From assembly GCA_964036045.1 (NCBI GenBank), contig OZ038380.1, positions 120,375,199-120,439,198 on the forward strand: a stretch of 64,000 bases of DNA. The letters run 5' to 3'. The notes under the pieces are model-generated. The model ran no database searches, was not told the origin of the DNA, and was given only the letters and a program-made list of their open reading frames with translations. This DNA is from Eutreptiella sp. 'Long Island Sound 2002' (lineage: Eukaryota > Euglenozoa > Euglenophyceae > Eutreptiales > Eutreptiaceae). A program made the position numbers and the translations under genes. Positions 51,309 through 61,969 of this stretch are shown in pieces. Each line of letters starts with the position of its first letter. The stretch's first letter is position 1.

Positions 51309-53673
51309 TGTGCTGTGGTGGCCACCACTGTCGCACTTTCAGGAAAAAGGGATTTTTTTCTTGGCCTTTCCTTGGTTTCCACATCTACTTTAAAATACCT
51401 ACAGCTTCCCTAACACTGGAAAAGAGCGCTTTACCATGGCCAGAGACTCTTGCTGCATTGTTGATGACAATCTCCAACAGAAAACTCAGCGCTCTTGGCG
51501 CTGCTGGGTTTCATGTGGCTTGGTGGGGTTAGAGTAGGGCATGCCAAGACCATATGCATGTGCATCCCTCCCTCCAAGCTGCAGCGTAACACAACCCAAC
51601 GCCAGACTCTCATAGGACGCTGGACCCAAGTCTCATGGAACCTGTTGGGGACACCTGTCCTGGTACTGGGGCGAGGGTGCGCTGATTTAATTAGAATTTG
51701 CCCCTTGGAGGGGTCTTGCTGCTGGTTCAGTCTCCTGCTGCTGCTTTTCGGCCACAACAGCGGCCTACTCAACGAGGCTTTGCGAGGGGGTCTGTACAAC
51801 AGAGGGATGGGAGAATGAGGGACGAATCCACGCAAGCATGAAGCAACAACACCAAAATCCGTCAAATGACGGCCTAGAATTTTTCTGAAAACACACACCT
51901 GAGCAGAATCCAATTGTGCATCAGATGCACATTTTTATAAATTTGTAGTCTTCTCTTGATTTCTTAAATCAAGAAATTCCTACGCAGAAAAAGGCGGCGC
52001 GCAGGAGCTGCTCCTAGCGAAGCGCCGGAAAATACAGAAATAATGAGATTATAAAAGTGTGTCTCACGTAGACAGGAAAATGACGAGACACACATAAATA
52101 AAGGAACATACAGATTCCACCCACACTGACAGAAAGAATCAAAAATCCAAGAATTTCAAAATCAACGAAAAGACTTCAATGAATCACGTATAAACCTCAG
52201 GTGTGCTCGTCTTGTATGCAGCATGCACATTGCTCGTCTCCTGTCTCCGTGAACGAATCTTGTAGCAGCGCTAACGAACGGTAGAGGGCTAGATTAGAAA
52301 GATTGCAGGTGATTAGAGGTGAGATTAGGGAAAGAACAGATGGTCTTCGGCCAGGGAGTGGTTGTCACGGGGGGCTACCGGTCCTGCCCTGCGGTGCAAT
52401 GCGGGGGCACGGTGACAACTGGTCTTACAGCACAACGACCCTTTTTCGTTGCACTGATTAGAACATACACACCTACGCATAGACGATTTGCTTGCTTGTG
52501 TTTCGCTCTTTCTCCTCATCTTGCTTCACTCTCCAGCGGTAGGTAAGGTAGGTAAGCCCAGATGGGGCCACCCCCTGGTAGAGTTCGTGATTGTGGGTAA
52601 GATTTGTATTTTTGCCAAAGGCAGATCGTCCACTCGTGCATGCTCGCGCATTCACACACGCATTAAACGGTAGGCCACGCGAAATGCGCGCGGTAAACCT
52701 TGTTTAGGTTACCCAGGGGCTCCCCGGTACGTTCTCTAGAAGAACCTGAGGAGTCTCTTAACGCTTGCTTGCTTGACAGGGATGTTTGAGGACAGCGTAT
52801 TATAGGTCACAGTGAGAAGCGTATAATACGTGGAGTGTGGCTTGGTTCCTCAGCCGCAAACATCCCTTCATTGGCCTTTGCTTTACAGGTGGGCAGGTCA
52901 GGGTGAACTGGTGCAGTCCCTTGAGCCGTGCTAAAATATACGGCGCTGATCACACAAAAAACAAGCTACGACTCAGCCAGGAGTCGCAGGCGTAGCCCGA
53001 CCTCTTCAAAATTCACGCTGTGCACGCAACAAGAGCACCCCTTCCCTCCAAGCCCTAGCAGGGAAACGCGTTGTGGCGTCCCTGTTAGGCCAGAGTTGCT
53101 TAGCAGCGCTGTGTTCTCTTGTCTTCTTCACAGGAGGGTCATTAGGACCCAAGACTTTATCTTCAACACCACCCAGTAGAGCCTGAATGTAGGAGTGGTA
53201 ATCCTGAGTGGGGGCTTGAGCCAGTTGCAGTAGCGCTTGCCCACCAGGATGGTGCCACTGTAGGGTGTGTAGGACCTGTAGTGCGTGTGTCACTGTCCCA
53301 CCCGTTTCCTGCAATTTTAGCAGGGTTGGATGGCTGTGGCAGTGGTTAGGTCAGTGTTTTGGCCACTCAGCAAAATGGCGTTTTCATGCCTTCCTAGCTT
53401 TTGGCCACCGCTCCCTGTAGTAGACAGATATATAGGGAAAACAATACCTGGATTAGTACGCTGGGTATTCCCCCAAGGTTTTGCGCCAGCACAGAAATTG
53501 GGCACTTGGGAGAGGGGAGACCCGGGGCGTACCCCGTGGCATCAATGAGACAACCCTCCAGGTTTAGCAAGCATGCAGACCTCGGTATAATTAGGACACC
53601 ACTTCTGCGGCTTGCTCTCAGGACCTTAGGAATAGCATACTCACACATACGCTTAGGCAGGTAAGGGTAAGGT
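51309..53673 (-). other. 3' internal region of copy 2, function unknown
   Basis: 2.3 kb between integrase/chromodomain and the 3' LTR, unusually long for a chromovirus. Minus-strand frames at 51,431-51,913 and 53,006-53,314 are open, but I recognise no domain. TAGGTAAGGTAGGTAAG at about 52,541 resembles the tail of the SINE-like family. A hairpin-prone GGCGCGC...GAAGCGCC segment is at about 51,995-52,025. An additional insertion is possible. Confidence 0.4.
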
Positions 53674-54216
53674 TCAGTCCCTAGCTTTAGTCTTGGAGGC
53701 AGGCGTCTCAGCGAGCCTCAGCAACTCACCGAGGTTGTTCTGGGACAAGTAGTCAACCAGAACTGAGTTTAGGCGCCCCTCAGGTGGAACAAACGCAGAG
53801 AAGGGCTCCCAGGTGGCCTCTTCGACTCCAAACCCTTCCCAGAGGGTGAGGAAGTGCCAACCCTGGCGGTAGCGGTGGCGTAGGACGGACTTCACCAGGT
53901 AGAAGCCCTCCTTAGCCTTCTCCTCGGCGTTCATGTCGGGGAGTTCCCCTTCATCTTCCACAGGGCTGGCAGCCCCTTGTAAGTCTAGGGCGGCGATCTC
54001 CTCCTCATTAAGTTCCCACTCTCCCCCACAGAGGTCTTCAGGGTCATAGTAGCGCTTCAGATGTTGAGCAGCGCACATGAGGGTCCCCCCTAGACGGGGA
54101 GAACACCGCACGGTGATACGGTGTCCATCCACTGATAGAATCTTGTAGGGCCCGAAGTATGGGTCATCGCTGGTGGAGCGCGGCCAGGCGGGTAGTTGAC
54201 TGTGGTGCACCAGCAC
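53674..54216 (-). CDS. Integrase C-terminus (GPY/F) and chromodomain, copy 2
   Basis: The frame begins LVHHSQLPAWPRST and contains DPYFGPYKILSVDG, the GPY motif, then RCSPRLGGTLMC. After an acidic linker (EEEIAALD, VEDEGELPDM), the chromodomain reads FYLVKSVLRHRYRQGW, HFLTLWEGFGVEEATWEP and ends LVDYLSQNN. The aromatic residues Y, W and W/E-P expected of a methyl-lysine-binding cage are present. It would direct integration. It is separated from the catalytic core by a stop near 54,247. Confidence 0.8.
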   Translation of the reverse strand: MLVHHSQLPAWPRSTSDDPYFGPYKILSVDGHRITVRCSPRLGGTLMCAAQHLKRYYDPEDLCGGEWELNEEEIAALDLQGAASPVEDEGELPDMNAEEKAKEGFYLVKSVLRHRYRQGWHFLTLWEGFGVEEATWEPFSAFVPPEGRLNSVLVDYLSQNNLGELLRLAETPASKTKARD

Positions 54217-54246
54217 CGAGTCCCCTTCTTGGTAGGTCGCCGGTAC

Positions 54247-55130
54247 TCAGTGCCTGTTCTTCTTGTTCCACTGACGCTCCCTCACTCTCTGTAGCATAGC
54301 CTTGGCCTTGTCCACCTTCGCTTGTTGCTCTTGGACCCATTCACCCACGGAAGAATGGGTGTCTTCTGGATAGGGGGCATGTAGGAACCACGCCGGGCAC
54401 CCTAGGAATAACTCATGGGGCGAGTAGCCAGTAGCTGAACTCTCTTGGGGGTTCATCATCAAGGATATGACGGGGAGTAGTCGCACCCAGTCTCTGGTGC
54501 GTTCAGTTTTGCACCATATCCTTACATTCTCCTTGAGGACAGGGATCTGTCGCTCACATAGGCGGTTGCTCGTGTGCGAGTAGGGGATCCATGTAGACAC
54601 CTGGACATTGAAGGATATCAGGACCCTCTGATCGGTATCTGAGCGTACTTGTACGTCCTCATCGGAGTTGATCTCCTTGGGCGCCGCATAGACACAAAAC
54701 CACTCCTCCAGCAGTATCTTGATAGTCTCCTCCCCGGTAATGTGCTTGGTACATGGGAACACCCTGGTAAACCTGGTCAACCCACAGGTTACAACGAGGG
54801 CGAAGTCATAGCCCCCGAACTTCGGCATCTCTGTGTAGTCCACGTATAGAACACTGTTAGCACAGTGACGGATGGGCAGGGTCGAGTAGAGACCTCTGTC
54901 CCTGATATCCCCTGGTTTGCAGGACCTGCACGAGCACTTGTCCACGATAGGCTGCAGGGTTTTCCGCAGTTGGTCGTCAGTCCACGTAGTGTGAAACCAC
55001 TGCTTGAATACCCTCAGGGTACGGTCAGCAGCCACATGTCGCTGGACTCATGGGTCCACTTCAGCAGCGCTGGGACTCTGTCACTAGGTACCACGATGCG
55101 GTCCTCGTGCCAGAGGTAGCTCTTGTCCCT
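54247..55130 (-). CDS. Integrase zinc finger and catalytic core, copy 2
   Basis: The N-terminal His pair lies in KWTHESSDM and the adjoining HVAADRT (after a frameshift near 55.03 kb), the Cys pair in CSCRSCKPGD. The core has VLYVDYTEMPKFGGYD (first Asp), KEINSDEDVQV (second Asp) and LCERQIPVLKENVR (Glu). These complete the DDE set for strand transfer. A stop at the downstream end separates the core from the GPY/F module. Copy 1 is split within this domain. Confidence 0.85.
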
Positions 55131-55810
55131 CTTCCACTGATCTTGGTTGACCAGGAGGGGGTCAAGGCGTTTCTCCAGCCGCTTGTAGATATCCCCAAAC
55201 TCCTTCAGGTACCCTGATTGTTGGAGTCCATCCAGGGGGCGTATCATAGTCATGTTGAGGTCCAAGTGGACGTCCATACGGCTGAACGCCTCCTTAGCCA
55301 GCGCTTCAGACCGGGCACCAATCAGGGCATCGAATTTGTTGCGGCTGATGTAGTCTACAAACTCGTTCTCCACTCCCTGGATATGGTGTACCGTCAGCCG
55401 TAGCTGACTGAGGTAGGTCGGCCAGCGCCGTAGCCTGGCCTTCGCAGGTGGGGGGCCCTTCTGGAAAGTGCGGATCGGCTCTTGGTCGCACAGCCAGACC
55501 ACAGGGCTAATCCCCAACAGTCGTGATCGTGAGGATAGCACTACCATACCCGCGAGCAATTCCTGCTCATAGGTGGAGTAGTTCCCCCTGGCCTGGTTCC
55601 ACTTCCAGTTCCAGTGGCCCAGAGGTACTAGGACCCACTTGTCGTCAGGGTAGCTGTGCTTGAGGGGTCCATCTCGGTTGAGACCTTCCGTCCCCCATTA
55701 GGAAATGGCCCGAGTCGAACTCCTCCTTCTCTAGTGCTTGCCATTGGAACAACGTTCAACCACCGCCAACGTTGCTGGCGTCAGTCACCAGGATAATCCC
55801 CCCTATGTGC
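55131..55810 (-). pseudogene. RNase H, copy 2
   Basis: IILVTDASNVGGG at about 55,790 holds the first catalytic Asp and is followed by a TGA. Later come FDSGHFLMGDG, VVLSSRSRLLGISPVVW, LCDQEPIRTFQKGPPP and LTVHHIQGVENEFVDYISR, the family's RNase H end. Several stops interrupt the first half, so this is one of the more damaged domains of the copy. Confidence 0.75.
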
Positions 55811-56800
55811 TCTAGGCACGCCCAAGCACGGAGCGTTGGCCACCTTGTCTTTGAGCTCGTCAAACGCTTGTTGCTCTTCTGGGCCCCGGCGCCAAGCAGT
55901 ACTCTTCTTGATCAAGTCCGTCAGAATAGCGCTGGTGTACGTGAAGTTTTTGATATGGCGGCGATAGAAGTTGCACGCCCCAATGAAACTGCGTACATCA
56001 TGAAGTTTTTTCTTTGCGTCTATGTGTCGTACCTTAGCATCCTTCAGGGGTTTGGCCTTAGAGGCCGCTGGGGTCCACCACCCATAGCCAACGTCAAACC
56101 CCACGTACTCCATGGTCTCCTGCATGAACTCACACTTCTCCAGCTTGAGTCGTGTGTCGTTCTCCTGGCAAACCGCAAGGAACTCAGCCAAGAGGATTAG
56201 GTGGTCCTCCTGGGTATTGGTCCCGAGGCATACATCGTCGATGTGTGCTTTCATCTGGGCCCCACGGGATATAAGTTCCTGCACCTTAGGTCTCCTTCGT
56301 AGGATGGACAAGATCTTGTGCATCAGCTCTTGGAATAGAGCGGGTGCGTTGGCCACGCCAAATGGCATGACCTTCCACTTGAACACCCTCCCCTGAGGGG
56401 TGATGAAGGCTAGTAGCTCCTGAGCGTTGGGCGTCAGGTCCACTTGTCAGAATCCGGTCCTCTTGTCCATCTTGGTCTTGTAGCGACAGGAGGCTATCCT
56501 CTCAAGGGTAGACCTGAGTGGTTCAACATTTTCTTGTTCAGCTCTCCGTAGTCCACTACCAGCCGTTTGGCTGTAGACCCAGGTTTAGCCACCAGGAAAA
56601 AGGGGCTGCAGTGTTGGAGATAGTCCCCGTCCTTGTACTCCAGGACTAGGCCAGCGTCGATACATTCTTGTATCTGTCGCTCAATCTCGTTGTGCTGCTC
56701 TTTAGGAGCTGGATAGGGTCTCCTCCGGATCTTGTGACCCTTGAACTCGGGTTTCAGCTTGAGGTCCATCTGTACCAGCTTGTCACATGAAGCTGGAGGG
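55781..56800 (-). pseudogene. Reverse transcriptase, copy 2
   Basis: IRRRPYPAPKEQHNEIERQI and HCSPFFLVAKPGSTAKRLVV with DYGELNKK form the fingers. After a frameshift near 56.49 kb, KMDKRTGF, a TGA where Trp is expected, and QVDLTPNAQELLAF follow. Then VMPFGVANAPALFQELM, KAHIDDVCLGTNTQEDH with the catalytic DD, and RSFIGACNFYRRHI of the thumb. HIDD replaces the usual YxDD, shared with copy 1. Confidence 0.85.
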
Positions 56801-57576
56801 GGTAGTTCTCCGAACACCTCCAGATAGGTCCTTATAAGCTTCTGCACCCGCGGGTCCAATAGCGTGATCTTGTCCTCCATGTCCTCGTTAGAGTGTAAGT
56901 TGCTTGCCCCCTGAGAAATACACGTCGGAAGGTGATCCTCCACGGACTCTTCGCCCTTGGTAGTGTCCTTCAACCCTTGGTAGGCATATAGTAGGTCTTG
57001 TTCCACCATCTCTGATGGACGATGGCAACATAGGCACGCTCGAGGGGGTTCACATACACATTCCTCCGAGAGGTCGTCCTCCTCTGGGGTCCTCACATGG
57101 GCGCCCCACACGCTCTTCATGAGCTTAATATCTACCTTTCTTTGCCAGGTGGTGATCTTCTGTTCGAGGTCCTCCTTCAATTGGGATAGATATCCCATAC
57201 GTCCTTGCTTCAGTGGCCATGAGCTGCGGGTAGGCTTAGCGTAGCATAGCTTCTTCGCCACCAACTTCCTCTTGGAGTCCATATACTCCCTTAGCCTGGA
57301 TCGAGGGTCCAGCTCTTCGTCCACGGGGTCTTCCACCCTCATGGAGAGTAGAGGTTTCAGCGGGGCGACGTACTCGGCGTTCTCCACTTCCTCCACACAG
57401 GTCTGCACGAAGAAGGCGTCATGCTCAGTTTCGTCATCTGAGTGGATAGAGCTAGGTAGCTTGGATAGTCCACACTCAGAGACTCCATCAGGAACAGGTA
57501 CATGGCAGGGATAGTTCGGGGCGTTGGTGTTAGTCACGACGTATTCTTCCCCTCTGGGTGTAGTCTCAATAGCAAC
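56800..57576 (-). CDS. Pol linker with CxC and acidic segments, copy 2
   Basis: The frame contains HSDDETEHDAFFVQTC, ECVCEPPRACLCCH (five Cys and a His in a short span, a possible metal site) and RVQKLIRTYLEVFGELPPP, which resembles the helix that precedes RT in many gypsy elements. A TAA at 57,577 separates it from Gag-Pro in the same frame. Confidence 0.5.
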
Positions 57577-60267
57577 TTAAGGTCGTAGTCGATCAATCAA
57601 GTCACCCAAGGCGAGTCCATCGCTTTCTCGTTGTATAGCCTGGACCAGAGTCGGGTCCAGATCCTCCCAGGGGATGGAGGTAAGACCTCCGTCCACCACG
57701 CTGAGCATACTCCCCCATACGAGTTTCCCAATAGGCGTCTTACGCCCCAGAGGCACGTAGATGGCCTCATCAGGTAAACGAAAAGAGGTGATAGTCAGCC
57801 TGTCAAGGAGGTTTCGCCAGTACTCGTTGCCCCCATGGGCTCCCCGATTGGGCGAACACAGGACCATACGGGAACGTTCCAAGGCCACCTTGGTCAGAAC
57901 CTTCCCCAGTTCACTGAACCTGGGGTTCCCGTAGGCCATCCGGAAAGAGGGCCAGTAAAATTTGTAGCTGCAGTTCTTCCCCTTGCTGCAGTAAAGGTCC
58001 AGTGCATGCTGCTTGTCGCTGGCGAACAACTCCACCCTCAGGTCTTCTCTAGAGTAACCCAACTCCTTCAGACCTTGGTCTAGGACTTCCCCCAATAGTT
58101 GATAGTCCTCAGTTTTGGAGGCCGCCATCATGTTCGAGGGCTCCTCCTTCAATATCCTCAGGTAGCTCGAGGTATGTTCTGACTGCTCCAGTGGCACAGA
58201 CTCTCTGCCACTGCTGTGGTCCACGTACAGGAGGTAGGGCGCTTGCAGCGTCAGGGATTGTATCTGGGAGTGCTGCACGAGGAAGTCAGTCCCCAATACA
58301 AATTGGAAGGCCTCAGTGTCCATCACAAAGAACCGATGGGCGATAGTCCGGGAGCCCATAGGTACCTCCACTTCACAGTCCCTGCAGCTGTGCACCACAT
58401 GTCCATCCCCAATTCGTATAGCCGCGGTGGTCATGGGGTTCTTCAGGCTCCCACAAGGTAAAATGTTCTTGGCCACTATAGATATGGTGGTGCCAGTATC
58501 CAATACCCCCAGGTATTCACGTCCCCCTAGTCGGATACGTACCCAAAACACCAGGTCCTGGGCGCCACCGGAGTGTCCCTGTCTGAACTCCGCGGGACAG
58601 GTCACCTCGAACCCCTCGTTCCGCAATTTGCGGGCAATCCTCATTAAACAGCTTCTCTTCTTAGCGTTGCCGTCATCACCACCTTCGTGCTCCCGCTTGG
58701 CCCCTTGTTCTCGCTGGGCCTGCGTCTGTGAGCGTGTGGTAGGACCAGACTGCCCTCCAGAGAGCTGGGAGTTCCCCCCTGGATTAGGGTTGGGATTGCC
58801 TGCGTTCTTGTCCGTGTTCTTGTTGTCCTTGTCTGGCTGGCGGTCAGCGCCTCCTCCTCGTCCACTGTGACCTTTATCTTGCCCTTGTCCACGTCCTTTC
58901 GAATTGCCCTTGCCGGAGTCGTTGCCTTTGCCTTTGCCTCCACCTTTGCCAGAGCCTTTGCCAGGATCCTCACCCTTCGGCTTCGCCGACAGGCGCTGCT
59001 TGTGGTAGCACTCATCCTCGTAGTGCTTCCTCTTCCCACAGAAGGCACGGGTGATTGTACACCTGTAGTGATCCGGCAGCTTCGCCTTGGCGGCGGTGTT
59101 CTTCTCCTGCTGCTTCCCTTGGACGACAAAGCAGTCCCGCTGCTCGCAGTCAGGGGCGTGCTGCAGGTGGCCCTGCTCGTCTCTGACGTCACACCAGAAG
59201 AGCTCCTGGACGATCTCCATGATACGGGCGTGTTTGGGGGTAATACCCTGCCCAGGTCTGGATCCTTGGTACCCTTTGCCATGGCTTCCAGAGCCTCCAC
59301 CTCCAGGACGGTAGTTGTCCAAGTGCTGGTCGCTTTCTTTCTCCAGCGCCAGCTCCAGGAGTAGTACACATAGATCCTCGTAGTGGAGGGCTCTAGCCTT
59401 GCGCTCTGCCGTTGAACGGCACTCGTCCCACAGCTCCCGAGGGAGCTTAGCCACCAACCAGAAAAGCAGGTCGTCGCTGCTGTAGGGACCAGGCGTCAAT
59501 CTTCCAGCCCAGTGATCCAGGTCAGCCAATAGCTCAGAGACCCTGCCAGGTTTTGGGTTGTTCGGCAGCATGGGCAGGTTCTGGATCTCGGCCCTGATGG
59601 AGAGGTCGGTTTCATAGGTCGGGTACTGCCTCTCCAAGGCAACCAAAACATCGGCAAAGGTGGCGGACTTAGTCACGATCTGTTTGACCTGCTTCTCCAG
59701 GTACTTGGTCTTGCAACACTGCAGGAGCAGATCGCACTTGACGCGTGCACTAGCGTGGGTTTCGCCGGTCAATCGAAGAAACCGGCCAAAATTCTGAGCG
59801 AACTCGCTGAGGTCCTTGCCTGTGAACTCAGGCAGGTTCACCTCGATCTTTGAGGTGGCAATAGCCTTAGCCTCCTGAGACCTGCGTCTCCCAGGGCGTC
59901 GGGTCTTCTTCTTCTTCTTCCTCTTCTTCCAGCTTGGGTTCTCGGGGTCCTCTGGGTCGTCGTCCTCCGAGGGCGAGGCAAGAGTCATCGACGGCGGTTC
60001 ATCATCGGAGGAATCCCCGCCTAGGTCACTGGAGCCGTAGGGCTCCACATCCACCATTGCCCACAGGGCTGTCAGCCCCAGCCGGTCCAGCTCGGCTCTC
60101 GTAGAATTCCCCACGTTACTGCAGGGTGGCTGGGCCGTCCTCGGCACGAAAGGGCTTCTAGGTATCACAGCAGGGGTCGACATCGGTCGGCTCCTCAGGC
60201 TCCCCAGGGTGTTTGTCAGCCCTGCCACCAGGTGGTTGGCCTGTACTCGGTGAGGTGACATTCCCAC
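57577..60267 (-). CDS. Gag (C-terminal), protease and methyltransferase-like segment, copy 2
   Basis: 896 codons; the first true ATG is probably residue 3 (MSPHRVQANHL). Residues about 100-310 are capsid-like (SEFAQNFGRFLRLTG, YETDLSIRAEIQNLP). A CCHC-like knuckle lies at about 404-425 (CTITRAFCGKRKHYEDECYH), then a Lys/Gly/Asp-rich RNA-binding stretch. The protease is at about 575-680 with DTGTT near residue 589 and FVLGTDFL. At about 740-860 ELFASDKQHALDLYCS, YGNPRFSELGKVLTKVA and MVLCSPN form the methyltransferase-like block. Polyprotein order fits Gag-Pro followed by Pol. Confidence 0.85.
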   Translation of the reverse strand: MGMSPHRVQANHLVAGLTNTLGSLRSRPMSTPAVIPRSPFVPRTAQPPCSNVGNSTRAELDRLGLTALWAMVDVEPYGSSDLGGDSSDDEPPSMTLASPSEDDDPEDPENPSWKKRKKKKKTRRPGRRRSQEAKAIATSKIEVNLPEFTGKDLSEFAQNFGRFLRLTGETHASARVKCDLLLQCCKTKYLEKQVKQIVTKSATFADVLVALERQYPTYETDLSIRAEIQNLPMLPNNPKPGRVSELLADLDHWAGRLTPGPYSSDDLLFWLVAKLPRELWDECRSTAERKARALHYEDLCVLLLELALEKESDQHLDNYRPGGGGSGSHGKGYQGSRPGQGITPKHARIMEIVQELFWCDVRDEQGHLQHAPDCEQRDCFVVQGKQQEKNTAAKAKLPDHYRCTITRAFCGKRKHYEDECYHKQRLSAKPKGEDPGKGSGKGGGKGKGNDSGKGNSKGRGQGQDKGHSGRGGGADRQPDKDNKNTDKNAGNPNPNPGGNSQLSGGQSGPTTRSQTQAQREQGAKREHEGGDDGNAKKRSCLMRIARKLRNEGFEVTCPAEFRQGHSGGAQDLVFWVRIRLGGREYLGVLDTGTTISIVAKNILPCGSLKNPMTTAAIRIGDGHVVHSCRDCEVEVPMGSRTIAHRFFVMDTEAFQFVLGTDFLVQHSQIQSLTLQAPYLLYVDHSSGRESVPLEQSEHTSSYLRILKEEPSNMMAASKTEDYQLLGEVLDQGLKELGYSREDLRVELFASDKQHALDLYCSKGKNCSYKFYWPSFRMAYGNPRFSELGKVLTKVALERSRMVLCSPNRGAHGGNEYWRNLLDRLTITSFRLPDEAIYVPLGRKTPIGKLVWGSMLSVVDGGLTSIPWEDLDPTLVQAIQRESDGLALGDLIDRLRP
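57700..58045 (-). other. Methyltransferase-like block, copy 2
   Basis: ELFAS, LYCSKG, FYWPSF, YGNPRFSEL and MVLCSPN correspond word for word to copy 1 (ELYAS, LYCSLA, YANPPFSQL, VVLCTPDW). The second Pro of NPPF is Arg here. Continuation to EAIYVPLGRKTP matches copy 1 GPIYLPEDSPRTMP. This suggests a domain of about 120 residues retained in the family. Confidence 0.5.
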
Positions 60268-61070
60268 CGTGGTAGGTGACGCTTGGCGCGGTATCAGGGG
60301 CTCCAGTTTATCTCAATTCTCTTGAGTGAGGTCGCCAACAATTTTGGAGGTGGCTCCTTGGAGCACCTCATTGATCTCCGACCGCGTCAGGGACCTGTTG
60401 GAGAATCTCCCCGATCCTCTACTCCTGCCCCCGCATGACTCAGGTCCTCTCTTCAACCCACTCAGGGTTGCATACCCGGGAACATCCACATAGGCTCCCG
60501 TAGCGGGTAGATGATCGTGATAGTCAGCCGCATACCATCGCGGCGCAGAACTGGAGGTCACCGGCTCACTGGTAGTAGTTGCCTCTGAAAACGCAGTGGT
60601 AGGTGGGTTCACACCATAGGCAGGGTAGGTAGGCATACCAATAAAGCCTATGCCCCCAGCCATAGGCGGGTAGGTTTTGGGTGTGGATGTTGCAGCGGCT
60701 GGGTCTGGAGTTGCGAGTGTGATGTTATGGGAGAGGGTGATGCGTGGAGGCCAGAAGAGCTTGGTGCGCCTTCGAAGGTAGGATCATTCGTCAGGTCGTG
60801 CGCTTGGTCTTCTTCTTCGTCTGCTATGCTTTCTCCAGCATCCATTCCGCTCTCTCTCTTTCTCTTCACAGGATGGGTGTCCACCTCCTTGACTGAGAGG
60901 GCCCGGAAGGCCGACTGAAGTCCTTCCATCGAATCCTCCGCCACGTCCACTGGCCCATGTAAGGGCTCTGAAGGTACAGCGCTAGGTCCACGTCCAGGTT
61001 CACCAGGTGCTGGCCTTGCTGGTGCCTCAGGCGCCGTCCTCACGTCGGTGTCCTTCTTTTTGGTGTCCAT
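60268..61070 (-). pseudogene. Gag N-terminus, copy 2
   Basis: ATG at 61,070 starts MDTKKKDTDVRTAPEAPARP; EDSMEGLQSAFRALSV matches the helix near the Gag start of copy 1 (DETMESLSRVLGAGD). A frameshift near 60.655 kb leads to GGIGFIGMPTYPAYG and a TGA at 60,313-60,315. The frame after that TGA runs directly into the 896-codon frame, so this is the original Gag start. The ATG is about 100 bp downstream of the PBS, leaving a short leader. Confidence 0.7.
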
Positions 61071-61156
61071 ATTCGTTCGCCCTTCTTGCTTATATATGAC
61101 TGATCTCGGCGCACTGGATGTGGGGCACGGGGTTGCTGCCGGTACGCAGAGACAAT

Positions 61157-61172
61157 CTGCCTCTTGCTACCA
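61157..61172 (-). promoter_or_regulatory. Primer binding site, copy 2
   Basis: The minus strand reads TGGTAGCAAGAGGCAG immediately after the 5' LTR. Initiator-Met tRNA ends give TGGTAGCAGAGG in many eukaryotes, so this is a match with one extra A. Confidence 0.6.
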
Positions 61173-61964
61173 GAAGGTTTTATAGTGATTTCAACACTGT
61201 ATGTTTGTTGTGCCTCTCCTGCTGCTTGCTGCTGGTGTAGGGTTTCCTTGCGCTTTTTTCTGATGAGGAAATTGTTTTATTTGCTGAAATACAACCAATC
61301 CAGGATAACCCAAGCCGGAGATAAGCAAGTAGAAGACAATCAGGATCAAAGCATGAAGGGCTGCAGTCACAAAGAGTTAGATAAAGAAACCTATCAACAA
61401 TAGACCACCGCAATTAGCATACATTGCAACTCAGGATGAAATATTTTACATGTCTGAGGAAAACTGATTGAAAACTGCCCCAAGGGCTCACTCTCATCCT
61501 CAGTGCCATCTTGAGATGTGCACCCTTTGGTTTTGGGTCCCATTGGTGCTGAGGTGGCATGGCATGTGGCAATGAGGTCACTGCCACGCCACATGTGATA
61601 TTCCTACTTAGCTAGGCTGACTGGGAATTGAACCCAGGACCTCTCAAAAAGAGGTGCCCCAGCCCCCTAGGGTGCATACCACTAGGATAGCTAAGAATTC
61701 ATGAGAAAACATAGATAAATTCATAGGCTCTGCCTTCAGTATATCAGTGCCTCAGCAACCCAGGAAAAGATGTTTTAGTGTCTATACCTTGGGGATAAAG
61801 GGGTCCACACCACATCCTGATTTAGTGTTTGGTTCCATAGGTCAAAATGTGTTCTCACCACTTTTGGTTGGGCCAATACTAAGATAGAGATGCCTGTGTG
61901 CTTAGAGCACCTCTAATACAACTAAAGTATACCCTGAAGCATTGAAAAAGCACTTTTTCTTACT
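61172..61964 (-). repeat. 5' LTR of copy 2
   Basis: 793 bp. In element orientation it starts AGTAAGAAAAAGTGC and ends near CTATAAAACCTTCT, where TATAAAA could be a promoter element near the LTR end. The tRNA-like segment recurs at about 61,620-61,693. Confidence 0.85.
61620..61693 (-). other. tRNA-like segment in the 5' LTR
   Basis: Same arrangement as in the 3' LTR: TAGCTATCCTAGTGG, a variable-arm hairpin ACCTC...GAGGT-like, and CTGGGTTCAATTCCCAG, whose T-stem is fully paired in this copy. Confidence 0.5.
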
Positions 61965-61969
61965 GCGTG
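61965..61969 (+). repeat. Target site duplication GCGTG, right
   Basis: Second copy of the 5-bp duplication flanking chromovirus copy 2. Confidence 0.8.

Larger units (their letters stand above)
50516..61964 (-). mobile_element. Ty3/gypsy chromovirus copy 2, structurally complete, 11.45 kb
   Basis: Two direct LTRs (50,516-51,301 and 61,172-61,964), a PBS next to the right LTR, a G-run PPT next to the left LTR and a GCGTG target duplication show a complete insertion transcribed on the minus strand. Coding order is Gag, protease, methyltransferase-like segment, RT, RNase H, integrase, chromodomain. A handful of in-frame stops and frameshifts break Gag-Pol. The element sits in a copy of the proline-rich repeat. 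About 2.3 kb between the chromodomain and the 3' LTR is without assigned function. Confidence 0.9.

Noticed and set aside
61250-61290. CTGATGAGG...GAAATAC in the LTR as a ribozyme
   Set aside because: Stem II cannot form well and the flanking stems are absent.
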